From Nemertoderma westbladi (taxonomy: Eukaryota; Xenacoelomorpha; Nemertodermatida; Nemertodermatidae), in assembly GCA_032718475.1 (NCBI GenBank), contig JAUCBJ010008528.1, positions 62,001 through 126,000 of the forward strand: a stretch of DNA of 64,000 nt, read 5' to 3'. The translations under genes were made by a program, and so were the position numbers. Of this stretch, positions 27,107 to 38,398 are shown piece after piece. The notes under the pieces are model-generated. The model ran no database searches. It was not told the origin of the DNA and saw only the letters and a list, made by a program, of their open reading frames with translations. Positions within the stretch are counted from its first letter, which is position 1. Every line of letters begins with the position of its first letter.

Positions 27107-28386
27107 GTAAAGGATCCAAGGTTTAGTTATATTCATAATATCTTCTTTAAATACATTCTCTCTCTGTTAAGTATTATTATTGACTTTGTGAGATAATATA
27201 TAGGCTAATAATATAACGATGTATATGTGATTAATTATTGCATAATAAGCTACAGTAAGGATGTAGTTTATATTGCAATCTTGGCATGCATCAATGTCCG
27301 AGAGGTCAGGTCAATATCTTCAATCAATAGTTGTCCGTCCTTCCCGTCCCACTGTTCACTTACCGTACTGGTTGGCAAGCTGTTGTTCGGCAGTTGGTAA
27401 AGACCTTAATAATAATGCTGAGACCGTATGATTTAATTAATTTTAACGAGAGTTCAATAGAATTAGCATTATACTGAAGAAATTAAATCTTGCATCTTGG
27501 GTTGCAGCAGAGCTCGACCAATAGAGACACGATAACGAGGGTTATTATTAACTTGTTGCGCCCGGTCGAGCCGGCATTTATTCATGTAAAATTGGCAGAT
27601 AACATTAAAAAAACCAGAAACACTGTCCATAGCTAAAATTATACAGATATCATTAAGACTTAGAAAACTTATATAATAGTCCGGCTATAAATTACCTTGA
27701 GGGTACTAGTATTAGACTAAATGTAACCTAGGTTACATGGACACGTTTGTTTAAAACTATTTAATCAGTTATGCACAAAATAAAAGTAGGCCAACGGCCA
27801 TACAGATCCAACATTTCAAAAAAAATCAAATTCATTGCTGATTTGTAATCAGGAATAACCGCAATGAATCAATATGTGAGGTTAAACGTGTTACAACACA
27901 ATACAATAACATGTTATATATATTACAATGCATATGGTCATTGGTCAATGACCTTGCGTTTAACAAATTGATCAATTGCACGATAATTATACAATTATGC
28001 GTAGATAATACGAAATCCATTCAGCCAGGTAGTGGTACTCGAGTTAACCCACCCGGGTTGTATTAATCAAAATATTTATAGTCCATATTCTAGAATCGGA
28101 TTAAACAATCCACAGTAGAGTTACACAGTATAGAAAATTGGCAACGCAATGAATCAATGTAGGAGCTTAAACGTGTTACAACACAATACAATATAATACA
28201 TTTTATATATATTACAACATATTGCCTTATCCAATTAATCTATAGGTCAATTGCACGATACTATTAGATCCGGTTACGTTAGCTATAAATTCTGTAACTA
28301 GAACGCCAGCAAGCTGGCTTTAAACGAACCTGTCTTTCAAGTTCAAGGTTCAACTGTATACAGTAATGTTCTTCGATAAGAAAAAA
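27107..28386. other. Non-coding stretch with one diverged internal duplication
   Basis: No convincing coding sequence or RNA gene seen. About 27,860-27,990 and 28,147-28,262 are diverged copies of the same sequence: both run from GCAATGAATCAAT through GTGTTACAACACAATACAATA to TCAATTGCACGATA. They look like two old copies of a dispersed repeat. Confidence 0.6.
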
Positions 28387-28575
28387 GTATCGGAAAGAAG
28401 CACTTTTAGTCACAAATTTTAATTAACCGAAATTCAATTAATCTATCTGGGTGTATTGAGATTTGCACGAGTAAGGAGGCTTTTAAAATTCCATCGAGTG
28501 CAAAACCCAATACACGAGGGCAGAATATCTGAATTTCGGTTACTGAAATTAATTACAAGGAGTTCTTTCCGACAC
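28387..28575. mobile_element. Foldback/MITE-like inverted repeat, about 190 bp
   Basis: Almost the whole interval folds on itself. The left arm starts GTATCGGAAAGAA and the right arm ends TTCTTTCCGACAC. Inner segments also pair: AACCGAAATTCA with TGAATTTCGGTT, and GTGTATTGAGATTTGCAC with GTGCAAAACCCAATACAC. There is no coding capacity. It looks like a full-length foldback MITE; a long hairpin small-RNA precursor is the alternative. Confidence 0.7.
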
Positions 28576-30566
28576 GTTTTAGGCACTAATGTAATAAATA
28601 TTGATGAAAAATCCAAATAATATCTTTAACCGAAAAGCATAGTAATATAACTTTTTGATCAAGTTCTGCAGATATGGCGGCCCATGAAAAATATACCAGA
28701 TTTTCTGCCGTATATTTTCACTTTGCAGTTTACCCCAATGTGAAGAATACCCGGTTTTCATTAAAAATACAGGTTACAGAAGGGCTGAATCTAACCAAAA
28801 CAACAGGTTATAAGACTGAAATGGCGTAAAAAAACACTTTATAAGGTACATTTAAAAAAATACGAATTCTTCATATAGGCCTATAAAATTTCAATGTAAT
28901 TTCGACAGAAAAGTGAATACCTGGTATTCTTCACATAGGCAGTAATAACATCATGAGCAATGCGAAATAAACTAAATCATATAGTTGCCTGAGTGATACA
29001 CGGTTAGTCTATATAAATTGCATTTAGAACTGGTAAAAAATTGTTGGTTTGAAACAATGCCATTATAATGAGAAGAAATTTAATAATTATATTATTAACA
29101 ATCAAACTCAAACAATCAATTGAATATTTACTAAATTGCTTCCATAATTACGCAGCGATTCAAATTATTGTACCTTTCAAATCCTGATGCTGCCTTACTC
29201 AATGTTAAATTGTGTGTTAAATAATTTTATGTTATGGAATATTTATTTATTTAAGTAGAGATCAGGCTCAACTACAAACCAATATTGGATAGTGAGTTCC
29301 GTTTTGGAGTACTTCTTGTAGACACTAAAGTTGCAATAATTTTTGAGTGTCTGCATGGATTTTGCTCAAATTGCGTGCAAACCTTTTCTATTTCGATGCA
29401 CTTTCGATTCATGTAATAAAATTTAATAAATTTGGTCCTTTTTCTGCCGGTTTTGGGGGATATTCTGATCAAAAATAACAATTTAAGAATAAAATACATT
29501 CCAAGCCTTTACCGTTTAGATTTTCTTGCTAAATGCCTGAACAGAGATGAATGTACTGTATTAGATAATAAAAGTATAGAACACTAATTAATTCTACGTA
29601 ATCTCAGTTTAGCCTAAAAAATAACATCGGGGAAGCAACCAATTTAACAATATAATGTACAAAACTCCTATGAAATTTGGTGATATGTACCATTGAGTCT
29701 ATCAAACAGCTTTTGGTACCCGGCTGGTACCCTGGTTTAGTTTCTGGTATTGTTAGTTTAATCGACAGCTGTTGTAAACGTCCCAGATAAACAAAACCTA
29801 CTAAGCTATTAATGTTTGGCATTCTATCAGATTTCAGTAGTAAGTAACCTCATAATAATTGCTAAATATCAATCACCTGAAAAACATTTTAAGCAAGGGA
29901 GTTGTGGGTATTTAATTTCGCGTTCAATAATGTTGAAAATATGCAAATATTTCGAATATCGCACTTCGAATCGTTCCCAACTTTTTTATTCAACAACTAG
30001 ACAACAATTGATAAATACTTGCGTTTACAATTTTACAATGCATGCAAGTGGTTTCAAGCCATTTGGTGAACATAAATAGTGAGTGATATAGTGACATATA
30101 TAGTGATATAGGTAAATATAGACATATATAGTGAGTGATATAGGTAAATATATCCATCGTGTTTTTGCCGGCCTCAGCTTTAGACAAAAACTACCCAGTC
30201 TAAAGACAGGTACGTTATAATGTTTAAATAGTTAGTAGATTGGTGGATTATATGATTCCAAAATAATCGAGGATATATTTGTGTTTATCGCAGAAGGGGA
30301 TTGCCATTTTATAACAGTTTGCAATAAAGCTAGCATCATTTTTCTCACTTAGTTTTAGTTCGCCTGGTTTTATCCGTGAGAGCACGCTGTGTGTTGCATA
30401 AGTAGAGGTTAGTAGTGAGTGGAGAGTAGGAAGCGGATAAGCCGTTGCGGCTTTGTGATAGGTGCTGCCAAGGCTAATGTGTGCCGTGTCTTGGTTGTTG
30501 TATGGTGCGTTAGGTCCTGGTAGCATTAGATCCGTGGCTTATGTCCTGGTAGCTAGACCTCAGTAT
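28576..30566. other. Non-coding stretch, AT-rich
   Basis: No gene recognised. A weak inverted repeat joins TGTGAAGAATACC near 28,740 to GGTATTCTTCACA near 28,930. A short tract around 30,080-30,150 repeats a GTGAGTGATATAG/ATATAGGTAAATA theme. Short ORFs here show no protein-like composition or family motif. Confidence 0.5.
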
Positions 30567-31898
30567 CCGGACAATTCGGTCCAAAAAACAGGCGTATTTA
30601 TGGGACCGAATTGTCCGGGACCGAATTGTCCGGATACTGACTAGGACAATTCGGTCCAAAAAACATGCGTATTTATGGGACCGAATTGTCCGGAACCGAA
30701 TTGTGTGGGACCGAATTGTCCGGGACAAAATTTAATTGGTACTACTGTACTATATAATGGTGAATGTTCTAGAACCTTAAAAGATATTATTATATGGTAG
30801 CTAGTGTTTTTTTTACTAGCTAGTATTTTTTTGAAAATAAAAAAATTTTACTTTTTTATGTTAACATTATTAGTTATGGTAGCTATGGTGTTTTTATGGA
30901 GCTTGTGAATTATTTACTAGCTAGTAATAGTATGTATTTAAAATGTTTAAAACTGATTTTTTTTATATACTGCGTAATATAATACACACATCTCCAACCA
31001 GACACTATATAACATTGGAGGTGTCTCATTGGTTCCCTCAAGCTTGACACTAGAACAAAATCGCCTCCGCTTTGCAGGACATTGCTTTCGCCGTGAGGAC
31101 CAGCCAGTGCATAATCTTGTACTTTGGCAGCCTCATGGAGTGAATAAGCATGGTGGACAGCCCATGACTTTCTTGACTCGCATCTTAAAGGACACTGGCC
31201 TTAAAGATGCGGATGATCTAGCAAATGTCATGGGTGATAGGGAGTTGTGGCGGTGCAATTTTGTTGACAAGCCGGCACAGCATTCCTAAAAATGCAGCTG
31301 CAATGCAGCATGCCGATCCTAGTTTAGTAATACTGTATGTGTTGTTGGTTGGTTAACAAGCCTAAACTATTATCCTAGATAATAGCTTGATCTCATTCAG
31401 GGACTGTTATTATATCATCAATATTTTTGGTAATTAATATATTCAGCAACAGTTTAGGCCTAATTCTGAAATATCAATGTTTTCACAAGTTTTTTTATAA
31501 TTTCAAGGAAATGCTAGCTAGTAAAAAAAACACGAGCTAAACCTTAATAAATAATATATAATAATGTTCTCGAACACTTACCAATAACAAAAATAAAAAA
31601 AGTATAGTATTTTTAAAATTTCAAAAAATTCTAGCAAGAAAATAACACTAGCTACCATAAAAAATATCTCTACTAATGTTATAGAACATTCACCAATATC
31701 AAAAAAGCACTAAAAAGCTTCTATCAGGAACCGGACAATTCGGTCCCGGACAATTCGGTCCCGGACAATTCGGTCCTAGGACAATTCGGTCCCGGACAAT
31801 TCGGTCCCATTTATTTAGTGTTTTGGGACCAAATTGTCAGGGACCGAATTGTCCGGGACCGAATTGTCCCGACCGAATTGTCCGGGACCGAATTATCC
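30567..31898. mobile_element. Foldback DNA element with long inverted ends built from a 15-bp repeat
   Basis: Both ends are clusters of GGACCGAATTGTCCG and its reverse complement (left 30,567-30,725, right 31,730-31,898). Inside these, long diverged arms match in inverted orientation: GGTGAATGTTCTAGAACCTTA, ATGGTAGCTAGTGTT and ACTAGCTAGTATTT on the left, with ATTCACC, AACACTAGCTACCAT and AAATGCTAGCTAGT on the right. There is no transposase ORF. The element carries a LINE 3' fragment in its centre, so it is a non-autonomous foldback element later hit by, or carrying, a retrotransposon piece. Confidence 0.75.
30984..31321 (+). pseudogene. 3' end fragment of a LINE, same family as the copy at 60,213-62,001
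   Basis: About 338 bp match 61,650-61,988 with only around six visible differences. They encode the C-terminal end of the reverse-transcriptase ORF (SLTLEQNRLRFAGHCFRRED through CNFVDKPAQHS and stop) and the short 3' tail (AATGCAGCTGCAATGCAGCATGCC). The copy is truncated at its 5' side, as is usual for target-primed insertions, and lies between the two arms of the foldback element. High similarity to the second copy implies recent activity of the family. It cannot encode a functional enzyme. Confidence 0.9.
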
Positions 31899-32215
31899 TA
31901 CATCCGACCTAAAGCTACATAACCTAATGCCCCAGGACCTAAAAATCCTTAAATCCTAAAAAAAGACCGGAAAATCCTTGTAGTCCTCCAGGCGCAGGAC
32001 GTCGTCATATATAAATTTTCAATTAAATTATTACCGAAATTATTACCGGGCGGGGGGGGGGGGGGGGGGTCGTAGTTAATAGTAAGCTAAATAATCCCAT
32101 GATGAGAAATAAAATGTCAAACCAACATAGACAGACAAGACGTTCTTAATATCCTTATTCGAAAATATCAGTAAATTAGGTAAATCACCGTTATACAAGT
32201 CACACATGTTGCATG
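31899..32215. other. Non-coding, with a 20-base G tract
   Basis: No gene seen. A run of about 20 G follows an ATTACCG duplication near 32,030-32,068. Long G runs are poorly resolved by sequencing, so the exact length is uncertain. Confidence 0.5.
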
Positions 32216-32515
32216 TGGGGCGAGCCACACAGTCAGGGTGAGCCTTAGTGCACAATTATAATTAGTAAATAGGGCAAAATTTCATGGCCGTCTGTCTTTC
32301 TGTCTTTCTGTCCGTCTGTAATGAAAAACACATTCGTAAATAACGTTTGAAGATTTTAACCATTTTCAACCAAATTTTGTATGGGCATACTAGAGAAAAA
32401 GTTCCAATATTTTAGAAAGTTACGGGAAAATACCTCTCGAACTTTTGACCCAGATCAAATCGAACTTGTTTCGAACTTGCTCAAGTTCGCGTGCTGCGCG
32501 ACGACGTCCCACGAA
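32216..32515. mobile_element. Short non-autonomous element related to the one at 39,640-41,335
   Basis: It starts TGTGGGGCGAGCCAC, then GAGCCTTAGTGCACAATT, and ends GTGCTGCGCGACGACGTCC. The element beginning at 39,641 has the same start (GTGGGGCGAGCCAC, GAGCCTTAGCG) and the same end (ACGTGCTGCGCGAAGGCCCC). Here a CTGTCTTT microsatellite takes the place of the long trinucleotide tract and 315-bp repeats of the other copy. No coding capacity. Confidence 0.6.
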
Positions 32516-32854
32516 CGTGTTGGTATCACGTAAGTTGTCCACAATTTCAGTCTGTTTGTCTATAAACCTCTATAAAAACGTTAGGCACAATTAATTTGTT
32601 CTCAGATATTCATCACATGGCTAATTGCTAAAGTATTGTTGTATTTTGCCATGCTTGTGGGTGAATGTCACGTTAAGACTCTGTGGTAGGTGTTAATAAT
32701 TAATTCAGAATTCATTTTCACGGGGCATCTGTTTACAATCACCATAGTTGAACCGGGAAAGCAGAAAATGTTCAGTACATTATTGAAATAACAACAATGA
32801 CTTTTTCAGTGTTTTTGTTTATCAGTAGACCATATAGGTATTTTGTTTCGACAG

Positions 32855-33167
32855 GTCTGCTAATGTCGACGTACAGGCCGTGATCCGAAAGCGGTTGTTG
32901 CTACGACAACAGCAAGGTAAATCCCCGGGATCAGCGGGACTACCGAACGCGCCTCCGCCCTCGCCAGCCCTGGCGCCCGGCGCTCTGTTGGCCGCACCCA
33001 CCGATCAGTCGCCCACTGCCCAGCAGGTCTCTCCGATTATACCCCGCCCAGAGGTTACCGGGCTCGTTTACGATTCAGTTATGTTGAAGCATACGTGTAG
33101 CTGTGGGGATAACACAACGCACGCGGAACACCCTGGGAGGTTACAGAGCATCTGGGCGCGTTTACAG
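32855..33167 (+). CDS. HDAC class IIa exon: linker and start of the deacetylase domain
   Basis: Encodes a Pro/Ala-rich linker followed by VTGLVYDSVMLKHTCSCG and HAEHPGRLQSIWARLQ, the conserved entry to the catalytic domain of animal HDAC4/5/7/9. The CxC and the His residues correspond to ligands of the class IIa structural zinc. The exon ends CAG|GTAAGC at a phase-0 boundary, matching the next exon. The acceptor after TTTTGTTTCGACAG (exon start 32,855) has the better pyrimidine tract; a second AG allows a start at 32,877, which would join in phase with the candidate exon at 26,987. The linker from 32,880 is open but poorly conserved, so the exon start is less certain than its end. The enzyme family deacetylates, or reads acetyl-lysine on, partner proteins and represses MEF2-type transcription factors. 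Confidence 0.88.
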
Positions 33168-34625
33168 GTAAGCATAAGAGGCGGGGGCTAAATTGCCCTC
33201 TACTTTTGTTTTTTTGCGCACTCTACAATCACTCTAAATTTTTTGACCACTGCCCAATTTCTTTAACTTTTCAAAAATAAACATTGGCTTTGAATATAAA
33301 TAACGAACTTTGTTACATACATTCCAATCATAACAATAAGCATAAGTTACATAAATATGAGTACAACAACAACTAGTGGTTGATATTTTAATATATTTAC
33401 TCTTACCCTTCTAATTATTTATTATGCCCTTGTAATTTATTAATAGTTTCATCAGATTTTTATTTCTTGATTCTTTTCTAATTAGGCTAAATGATATGCA
33501 CATCTTTTGATTTTATTATTATTATCTATAATAGATTTTATTGCTACTCAGAGAAGTAGGCTTGCTCCTTGAATTGCTTCATTGCTCTAGACTGGTAGGC
33601 CTCCCACCTTACAACGTAGTAAAGTTCAATATGTTTGTAGGTCCAATATCTTTCAGTTTACCACGGTACCGGCACCTTTGAGGTTGTAGTCTGTGCTTGT
33701 CCTTACAAAGACGACCTAGTTAGAAGATTAGACCTGGTTTCTACGTCCTTATCCTTAATATGAAAACGGTGTGAATTTAAGAATTTACAATTACGACACC
33801 AGTTTAATATTAACCACCATGCACCGGTACATATATATCTCATTCATTCATTATCTTTCATTTTAATCTGCCATCAACATACTGAAAGGGTGTATTATTT
33901 TGAGGTATGCTACCGGTAGGTCATAGCATGCTGTTCATTCATATTCTTTCAGTTTTCCTTACCTGATTATTTATATATTTAGCTACCGTCCTGACCTGTG
34001 TTAGTGTGTAATTATATCACTAAAGTTAGCCTACAACTACGGGGGCACAAGAACACAGGTCTTCTGAGCTTCTACCTGTGCCTGACCCACATAAAACTAT
34101 TTATGTTTCCTTTGGCCTACTTACCGGTTACAGGTAGGCCTATCATCTATCACCAGTGCATTTAACGCCGACGGTCGGTAAATACTAGGCTATATTAAAT
34201 TATAATGGTACCTAGCGGTTAACCTTAGCTGCATAGGCTATATATAGCATGTATAACTAAACAGTAGGCCTAAACGATACGTAGTGAATGCCGATAGCTG
34301 TAGGCTATGGGATGGGTGGGGTGGGGATTGTCCTAAAAATAGGGGCTGGTTATATATATCCAAGGTAAAATCATAATGATAGGCCTATGGCCTACCGAAC
34401 GCAGGTCTCTAATTCGAATAACTGTTGTCCTTGTCGCCCTTGCCATATTGAATTTCGTATCTACCGGTACTTATGAACATCACACATAACAATATAGGCT
34501 ATCTACCGGTAGAACTGTTGAACTATATCCATTGCTAGTTAACTTTTTAAATGCGAAGTGTTTTTCGGCCAATGTAAAGTAAACATTCCCAGAGTGCGCA
34601 AGGAAGCCAATATTTGTATACGTAT
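33168..34625. other. HDAC intron, 5' part, no gene seen
   Basis: AT-rich intronic sequence rich in TAGGCCTA and ACCGGTA words. I see no coding segment, RNA gene or clear transposon. Confidence 0.5.
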
Positions 34626-35515
34626 CTTTTAAGGGGAATGTTTCGTTGGTGGGTTGATTGGTTCGTCGGTCGGCCGGTTGGTCGGCTGGTTGGCAGGTCG
34701 ATTGGTACATTAGTGGGTAGACGGTCGGTGGGTTGTAAAAGATGTGTATATGGGAAGATGACTGGGTGGGAAGATGGGAATGTGGGTAGTTGTGTGGGCA
34801 GATGGGAATGTGGGAAGTTGGCTGGGTGGGTATGTTGGTGGTTGTGTGGGAAGATGGGAAGGTGACTGGGTGGGGATGTGGGTGGTTGTGTCAAATTCCC
34901 AAATTGCCATCCACCTTCACGTCTTCCCACATTCCCATCTTCCCACATTTCCATATTTCCACATTCCCACCTACTTTGCCATCTTCCACACTCCCATCTT
35001 CCCACATTCCATTCTCCCCACATTCTCATCATCCCCCAATCCCATCTTCCCACATTCCCATCTTCCCACCCATCTTCCCACATTCCCATCTTTCCACATT
35101 CCCATCTTCCCAAATTACCATCCACCTTCACGTCTGCCCACATTCCCATCTTCCCACATTTCCATATTTCCACATTCCCCCACATCTTCCCACATTCCCA
35201 CCTACTTTGCCATCTTCCACACTCCCATCTTCCCACATTCCAATCTCCCCACATTCTCATCATCCCCCAGTCACTTCTTCCCACATTCCCATCTTCCCGC
35301 ATTCCCATCGTCCCACATACCCACCTACTTTGCCATCTTCTACATTCCAATCTTCCCACATTCCCATTTTCACACATTCTCATCTTCCCACATTCCCATC
35401 TTCCCACATTCCCATCTTCCTACATTCCCATCTTCCCTCATTCGCATCCACCTTCCCGCATTCCAATCTATTTTCCAATTCCAACATTTCCACCAACCTT
35501 TCCATCGTAACACAT
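34626..35515. repeat. Inverted minisatellite, 16-bp GGGAATGTGGGAAGAT family
   Basis: From about 34,745 to 34,895 the plus strand repeats GTGGGAAGATGGGAAT-type units. From about 34,900 to 35,480 it repeats the reverse complement, ATTCCCATCTTCCCAC. The orientation flips near 34,895-34,910. The CCCAC arm holds an internal duplication: ATTGCCATCCACCTTCACGTC and the following about 200 bp recur near 35,115. A related GGTCGGTTGG-rich tract precedes it (34,640-34,730). Long overlapping ORFs on both strands (up to 286 codons) are repeat translations. Confidence 0.9.
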
Positions 35516-36170
35516 CGGTATCATGATTTGTAGGTGTGGCATGTGTGCGTACTAATTTCCATTTTGTTGGTATGGCAAAATAGCAACAGATACCTACGGT
35601 TCTAGTTTCTTAATTCAGTGACTTGGACTTTCCCTCAGCTCAGCCCCTATAAATTTTGCTACAAATCTGAATGATTTTGCATAAAATTTGAAACAGTGAT
35701 AGTTCCAAATATGAAACGAAATGAAAATTTCATTGAAAAATAGCTGAGATATAAGTTCGACAGTTTAATGGTTTTTCATGCAAGGGAAGTATATAATATA
35801 TATATATCAATTAAGTAACTAATGAAAAGAGGCAATACCTATAAATTACTGGTAGGCTATTCATACATAACAAAATGTTTCAGAATATTATGGTGTACCG
35901 GTATTTACTTAATAGAATAAAATAGCCTCGCTCAGATACAAAACGATATATCTCAGCTAGTTTTCAACGAAATTTAGATTCGCGAACAATTTGGAAACTT
36001 TGCTTGGACAGATTTCCATCAGTACCAACAATGTCACCTACCTAGTGTATTCAGTTGTGCTAGGTTTAGTTTTATGTAAATCACCCTGTTTATAACTGCA
36101 TTTTGTTCACAATCTTCATTAGCTCATAATATCATTCAATAATATTACCTATCTTATTGCTGTATGAACT
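35516..36170. promoter_or_regulatory. Region 5' of the CW-PWWP gene
   Basis: 655 bp between the minisatellite and the start codon at 36,171. It should hold the promoter and 5' UTR of the nested gene. It is AT-rich, with an (AT)n tract near 35,792-35,806 and no convincing TATA box at a fixed distance. Near 35,735-35,760 and again near 35,945-35,985 short stretches resemble each other in inverted orientation (TAGCTGAGATATA and TATATCTCAGCTA), which suggests an old foldback insertion. Confidence 0.35.
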
Positions 36171-38234
36171 ATGGATGCCTGTGGGGTTGATTTGGATGAT
36201 GCTGTGGTGCCTGACCTGGAGTATGGTGGTTCCAAGACTATTGGGAAAGCAGGGCGTTCTAGTCCTGGCATAAGTCAATCCGGGGACAATTTTAAATCGC
36301 TCAAAAACAAAGATAAAAACGCTGCAATACAGGGGAAACTAAAGAAAGATAAGATTAAAACAGTTGCATCAGATAACATGAAATCATCGAGAAAAAATAT
36401 TTTACAGCAGATTGAAAAAAATAAGGAAATATGCAGTAAGAATAATAAAAACAGTGATTTTGTTAGTGGTATCAATATGGAGAATCTTGTGAGAAATAAG
36501 TCATCGAAGAAATCCAAAAAAGGAAAAAGGACAGATATTGATTGTGGTGACAATATTCAAGGTGTCAGTGGTGATGAAAAGATACAGGATAAGTTATTTC
36601 TGGAAAGTCCAGAAATTCCGATTGGAAAGAAACGCCAAAGGGCTATAAGTGATAAACCATTCAAGGATAAGCCTCTTGTATCTGAAGATAACCCACAACT
36701 AGCTAAAGTCTACGGTAATCCAGAGATTTCCCTTTGTGCTCCTGCAAAGGGATCACAAACAGATATGTCTTACGACTCCGCTTGTAATTGGGTTTTGTGT
36801 AACAACTGCGAAAAATGGCGCATGTTAGGGGTTGATATTGACCCTTCATCGCTGCCAGATATTTGGCGTTGTGATATGATGCACATAAGCTGTGATGAGC
36901 CAGAAGTTTCATCGGTTAATGAGACCAAACCCATGCCAAAGTTCGTACCAGGTGACCTTGTTTGGGGGTTTGTCCCTGGCTATTGTTGGTGGCCAGCTAT
37001 AGTTGAGATAGATCCGGACTTAGTGTCCTTTTACACTCCCAGGAATGTTAGTAAGAACGGTCCCAGTCATTACCATGTGGTTTTCTTTGGTCCGAAGGTC
37101 TCAAGGTCATGGCTTTCAGATGAGAAGCTTAGGGAGTTTACTAAGTTTGCTAGCATCTCTCATATCAGACCTATAGTTCCTAAGGCGTGGGTTAAACAGG
37201 TTGAGGTTGCCTTAGATAATGCCAAGGAAGCAGAGAAATTGAGTAATTCTCAACGATTAGCTACTTTCGGGTTTCTTAAAAGGTACCGCGGTATAGATTA
37301 CTATTGTGGTAAAAGGGAAAGTTATTCTTATCGCCACGAAATTGATGCTGGTACAGAAAATTGTGATGACAATGTCTCTGACGATGATAGCGATTCTTAT
37401 TGTCCCGGAGATAATTCCGATGACGATGATGTTGGTAAAGTTGGTTCAAGTAAGACAAAAAGCAATGACCCTCGTAAGAAAGAGAAACATGTGAAAGTCG
37501 ATGCTGTTAAGTCTACTGATAATTCGTTAAAGAGGTCTCACTCTGAAATAACGGCATCTTCATCTAAGTCGCTTAAAACCCAAAGCAGCAAAGGGAATAA
37601 TTCAGTTGGTAGAGAGAAGTCCGCTAAATGTAAGAGTTCGGTCTTGGTTAAGGAAAGATCGAGTAACTTAGAGGTTGTTCCATCTTCTTCTAAAAAATCG
37701 TCGATGAAGAAAAGCCAGTTTATTATTCCAAGTAAATCCGGAGATCTAAATGTCGCCGCTCCGAAGACCAAGAAGATTCTCAGGATCGAGAAGAGTGTTC
37801 GGGATTCTGGGAAGGTGTCGTCTGCACCGGAAGATGTGGAAGTTGACAAGGTTGATAAATCCATCAAACCCACGGTCGTTAAGAAACCCAAATTCGTTTC
37901 TTTCAAAGCCACACATAGCAGCGGTAAATACCAGCCATCCAATGGTGTCGCGGACACTTTGTCCGTATCCAAGGTTGCTGATGATGGCGTCGACAGAGAT
38001 GTAGCTAAAGGATCACAAGGACATGTTAGAAGATCCAGTGAAATCGACAGTGATGATGATAATAATGAAGGAGTCGCAATCGCGGAGAAACCCATGGAGT
38101 TTCATAATGAAGTGTCCAAGAAAGATGAGGAAGATTATTCGATGCCGAAAGTTGTCAACGTTGTCGGTTGCGTGTCGGACACTGATGATGATGATGCTGT
38201 TAGCGACGATTCCAATCCGTTTGAACTTATTTAA
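36171..38234 (+). CDS. Intronless CW zinc finger + PWWP domain protein (ZCWPW-like)
   Basis: A single 687-codon ORF. Residues 1-200 are Lys/Ser-rich and probably disordered. Residues about 206-245 form a CW zinc finger (WVLCNNCEKWR, then IWRCDMMHISC; ligands C210, C213, C234, C241). Residues about 257-335 form a PWWP domain (FVPGDLVWGFVPGYCWWPA, with CWWPA at the signature site). The rest is acidic (DDNVSDDDSDS and a C-terminal DTDDDDAVSDD) or Lys/Ser-rich. CW binds methylated H3K4 and PWWP binds methylated H3K36. This order is that of ZCWPW1/2, the dual readers tied to PRDM9-type marks in vertebrate meiosis. The gene sits in the same orientation inside an HDAC intron and has no introns, so a retrocopy origin is likely. 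The ORF is intact, which argues against a pseudogene. Orthology to ZCWPW1 or ZCWPW2 is not resolved. Confidence 0.9.
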   Translation: MDACGVDLDDAVVPDLEYGGSKTIGKAGRSSPGISQSGDNFKSLKNKDKNAAIQGKLKKDKIKTVASDNMKSSRKNILQQIEKNKEICSKNNKNSDFVSGINMENLVRNKSSKKSKKGKRTDIDCGDNIQGVSGDEKIQDKLFLESPEIPIGKKRQRAISDKPFKDKPLVSEDNPQLAKVYGNPEISLCAPAKGSQTDMSYDSACNWVLCNNCEKWRMLGVDIDPSSLPDIWRCDMMHISCDEPEVSSVNETKPMPKFVPGDLVWGFVPGYCWWPAIVEIDPDLVSFYTPRNVSKNGPSHYHVVFFGPKVSRSWLSDEKLREFTKFASISHIRPIVPKAWVKQVEVALDNAKEAEKLSNSQRLATFGFLKRYRGIDYYCGKRESYSYRHEIDAGTENCDDNVSDDDSDSYCPGDNSDDDDVGKVGSSKTKSNDPRKKEKHVKVDAVKSTDNSLKRSHSEITASSSKSLKTQSSKGNNSVGREKSAKCKSSVLVKERSSNLEVVPSSSKKSSMKKSQFIIPSKSGDLNVAAPKTKKILRIEKSVRDSGKVSSAPEDVEVDKVDKSIKPTVVKKPKFVSFKATHSSGKYQPSNGVADTLSVSKVADDGVDRDVAKGSQGHVRRSSEIDSDDDNNEGVAIAEKPMEFHNEVSKKDEEDYSMPKVVNVVGCVSDTDDDDAVSDDSNPFELI

Positions 38235-38316
38235 TCGATTATTGTTGAAAATCTCAAACTTGTTATTAGTATTATGACTCGAACTCCGGATTATTTTTTC
38301 AGTCCTTTTCCTGTAC

Positions 38317-38398
38317 AATAAAAGCAGTCGCTATATTATTATTATTATACACAAATTCTGTATTGTAAATGTTTTTTCTGAAATGTTAATTTAATAAA
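38317..38398 (+). terminator. Polyadenylation signals of the CW-PWWP gene
   Basis: Two AATAAA hexamers follow the stop codon, at 38,317-38,322 and 38,393-38,398, within 165 bp of it. Either would end a compact 3' UTR. Their presence shows the nested gene can be terminated independently of the HDAC transcript. Confidence 0.55.

Noticed and set aside
29604-30526. Several 65-92-codon ORFs on both strands
   Set aside because: Short, overlapping, without family motifs and in AT-rich repeat-bearing sequence; consistent with chance.
34547-35533. Overlapping ORFs of 210-286 codons on both strands
   Set aside because: They are translations of the 16-bp inverted minisatellite; the period is not a multiple of three, so all frames stay open, and no domain is visible.
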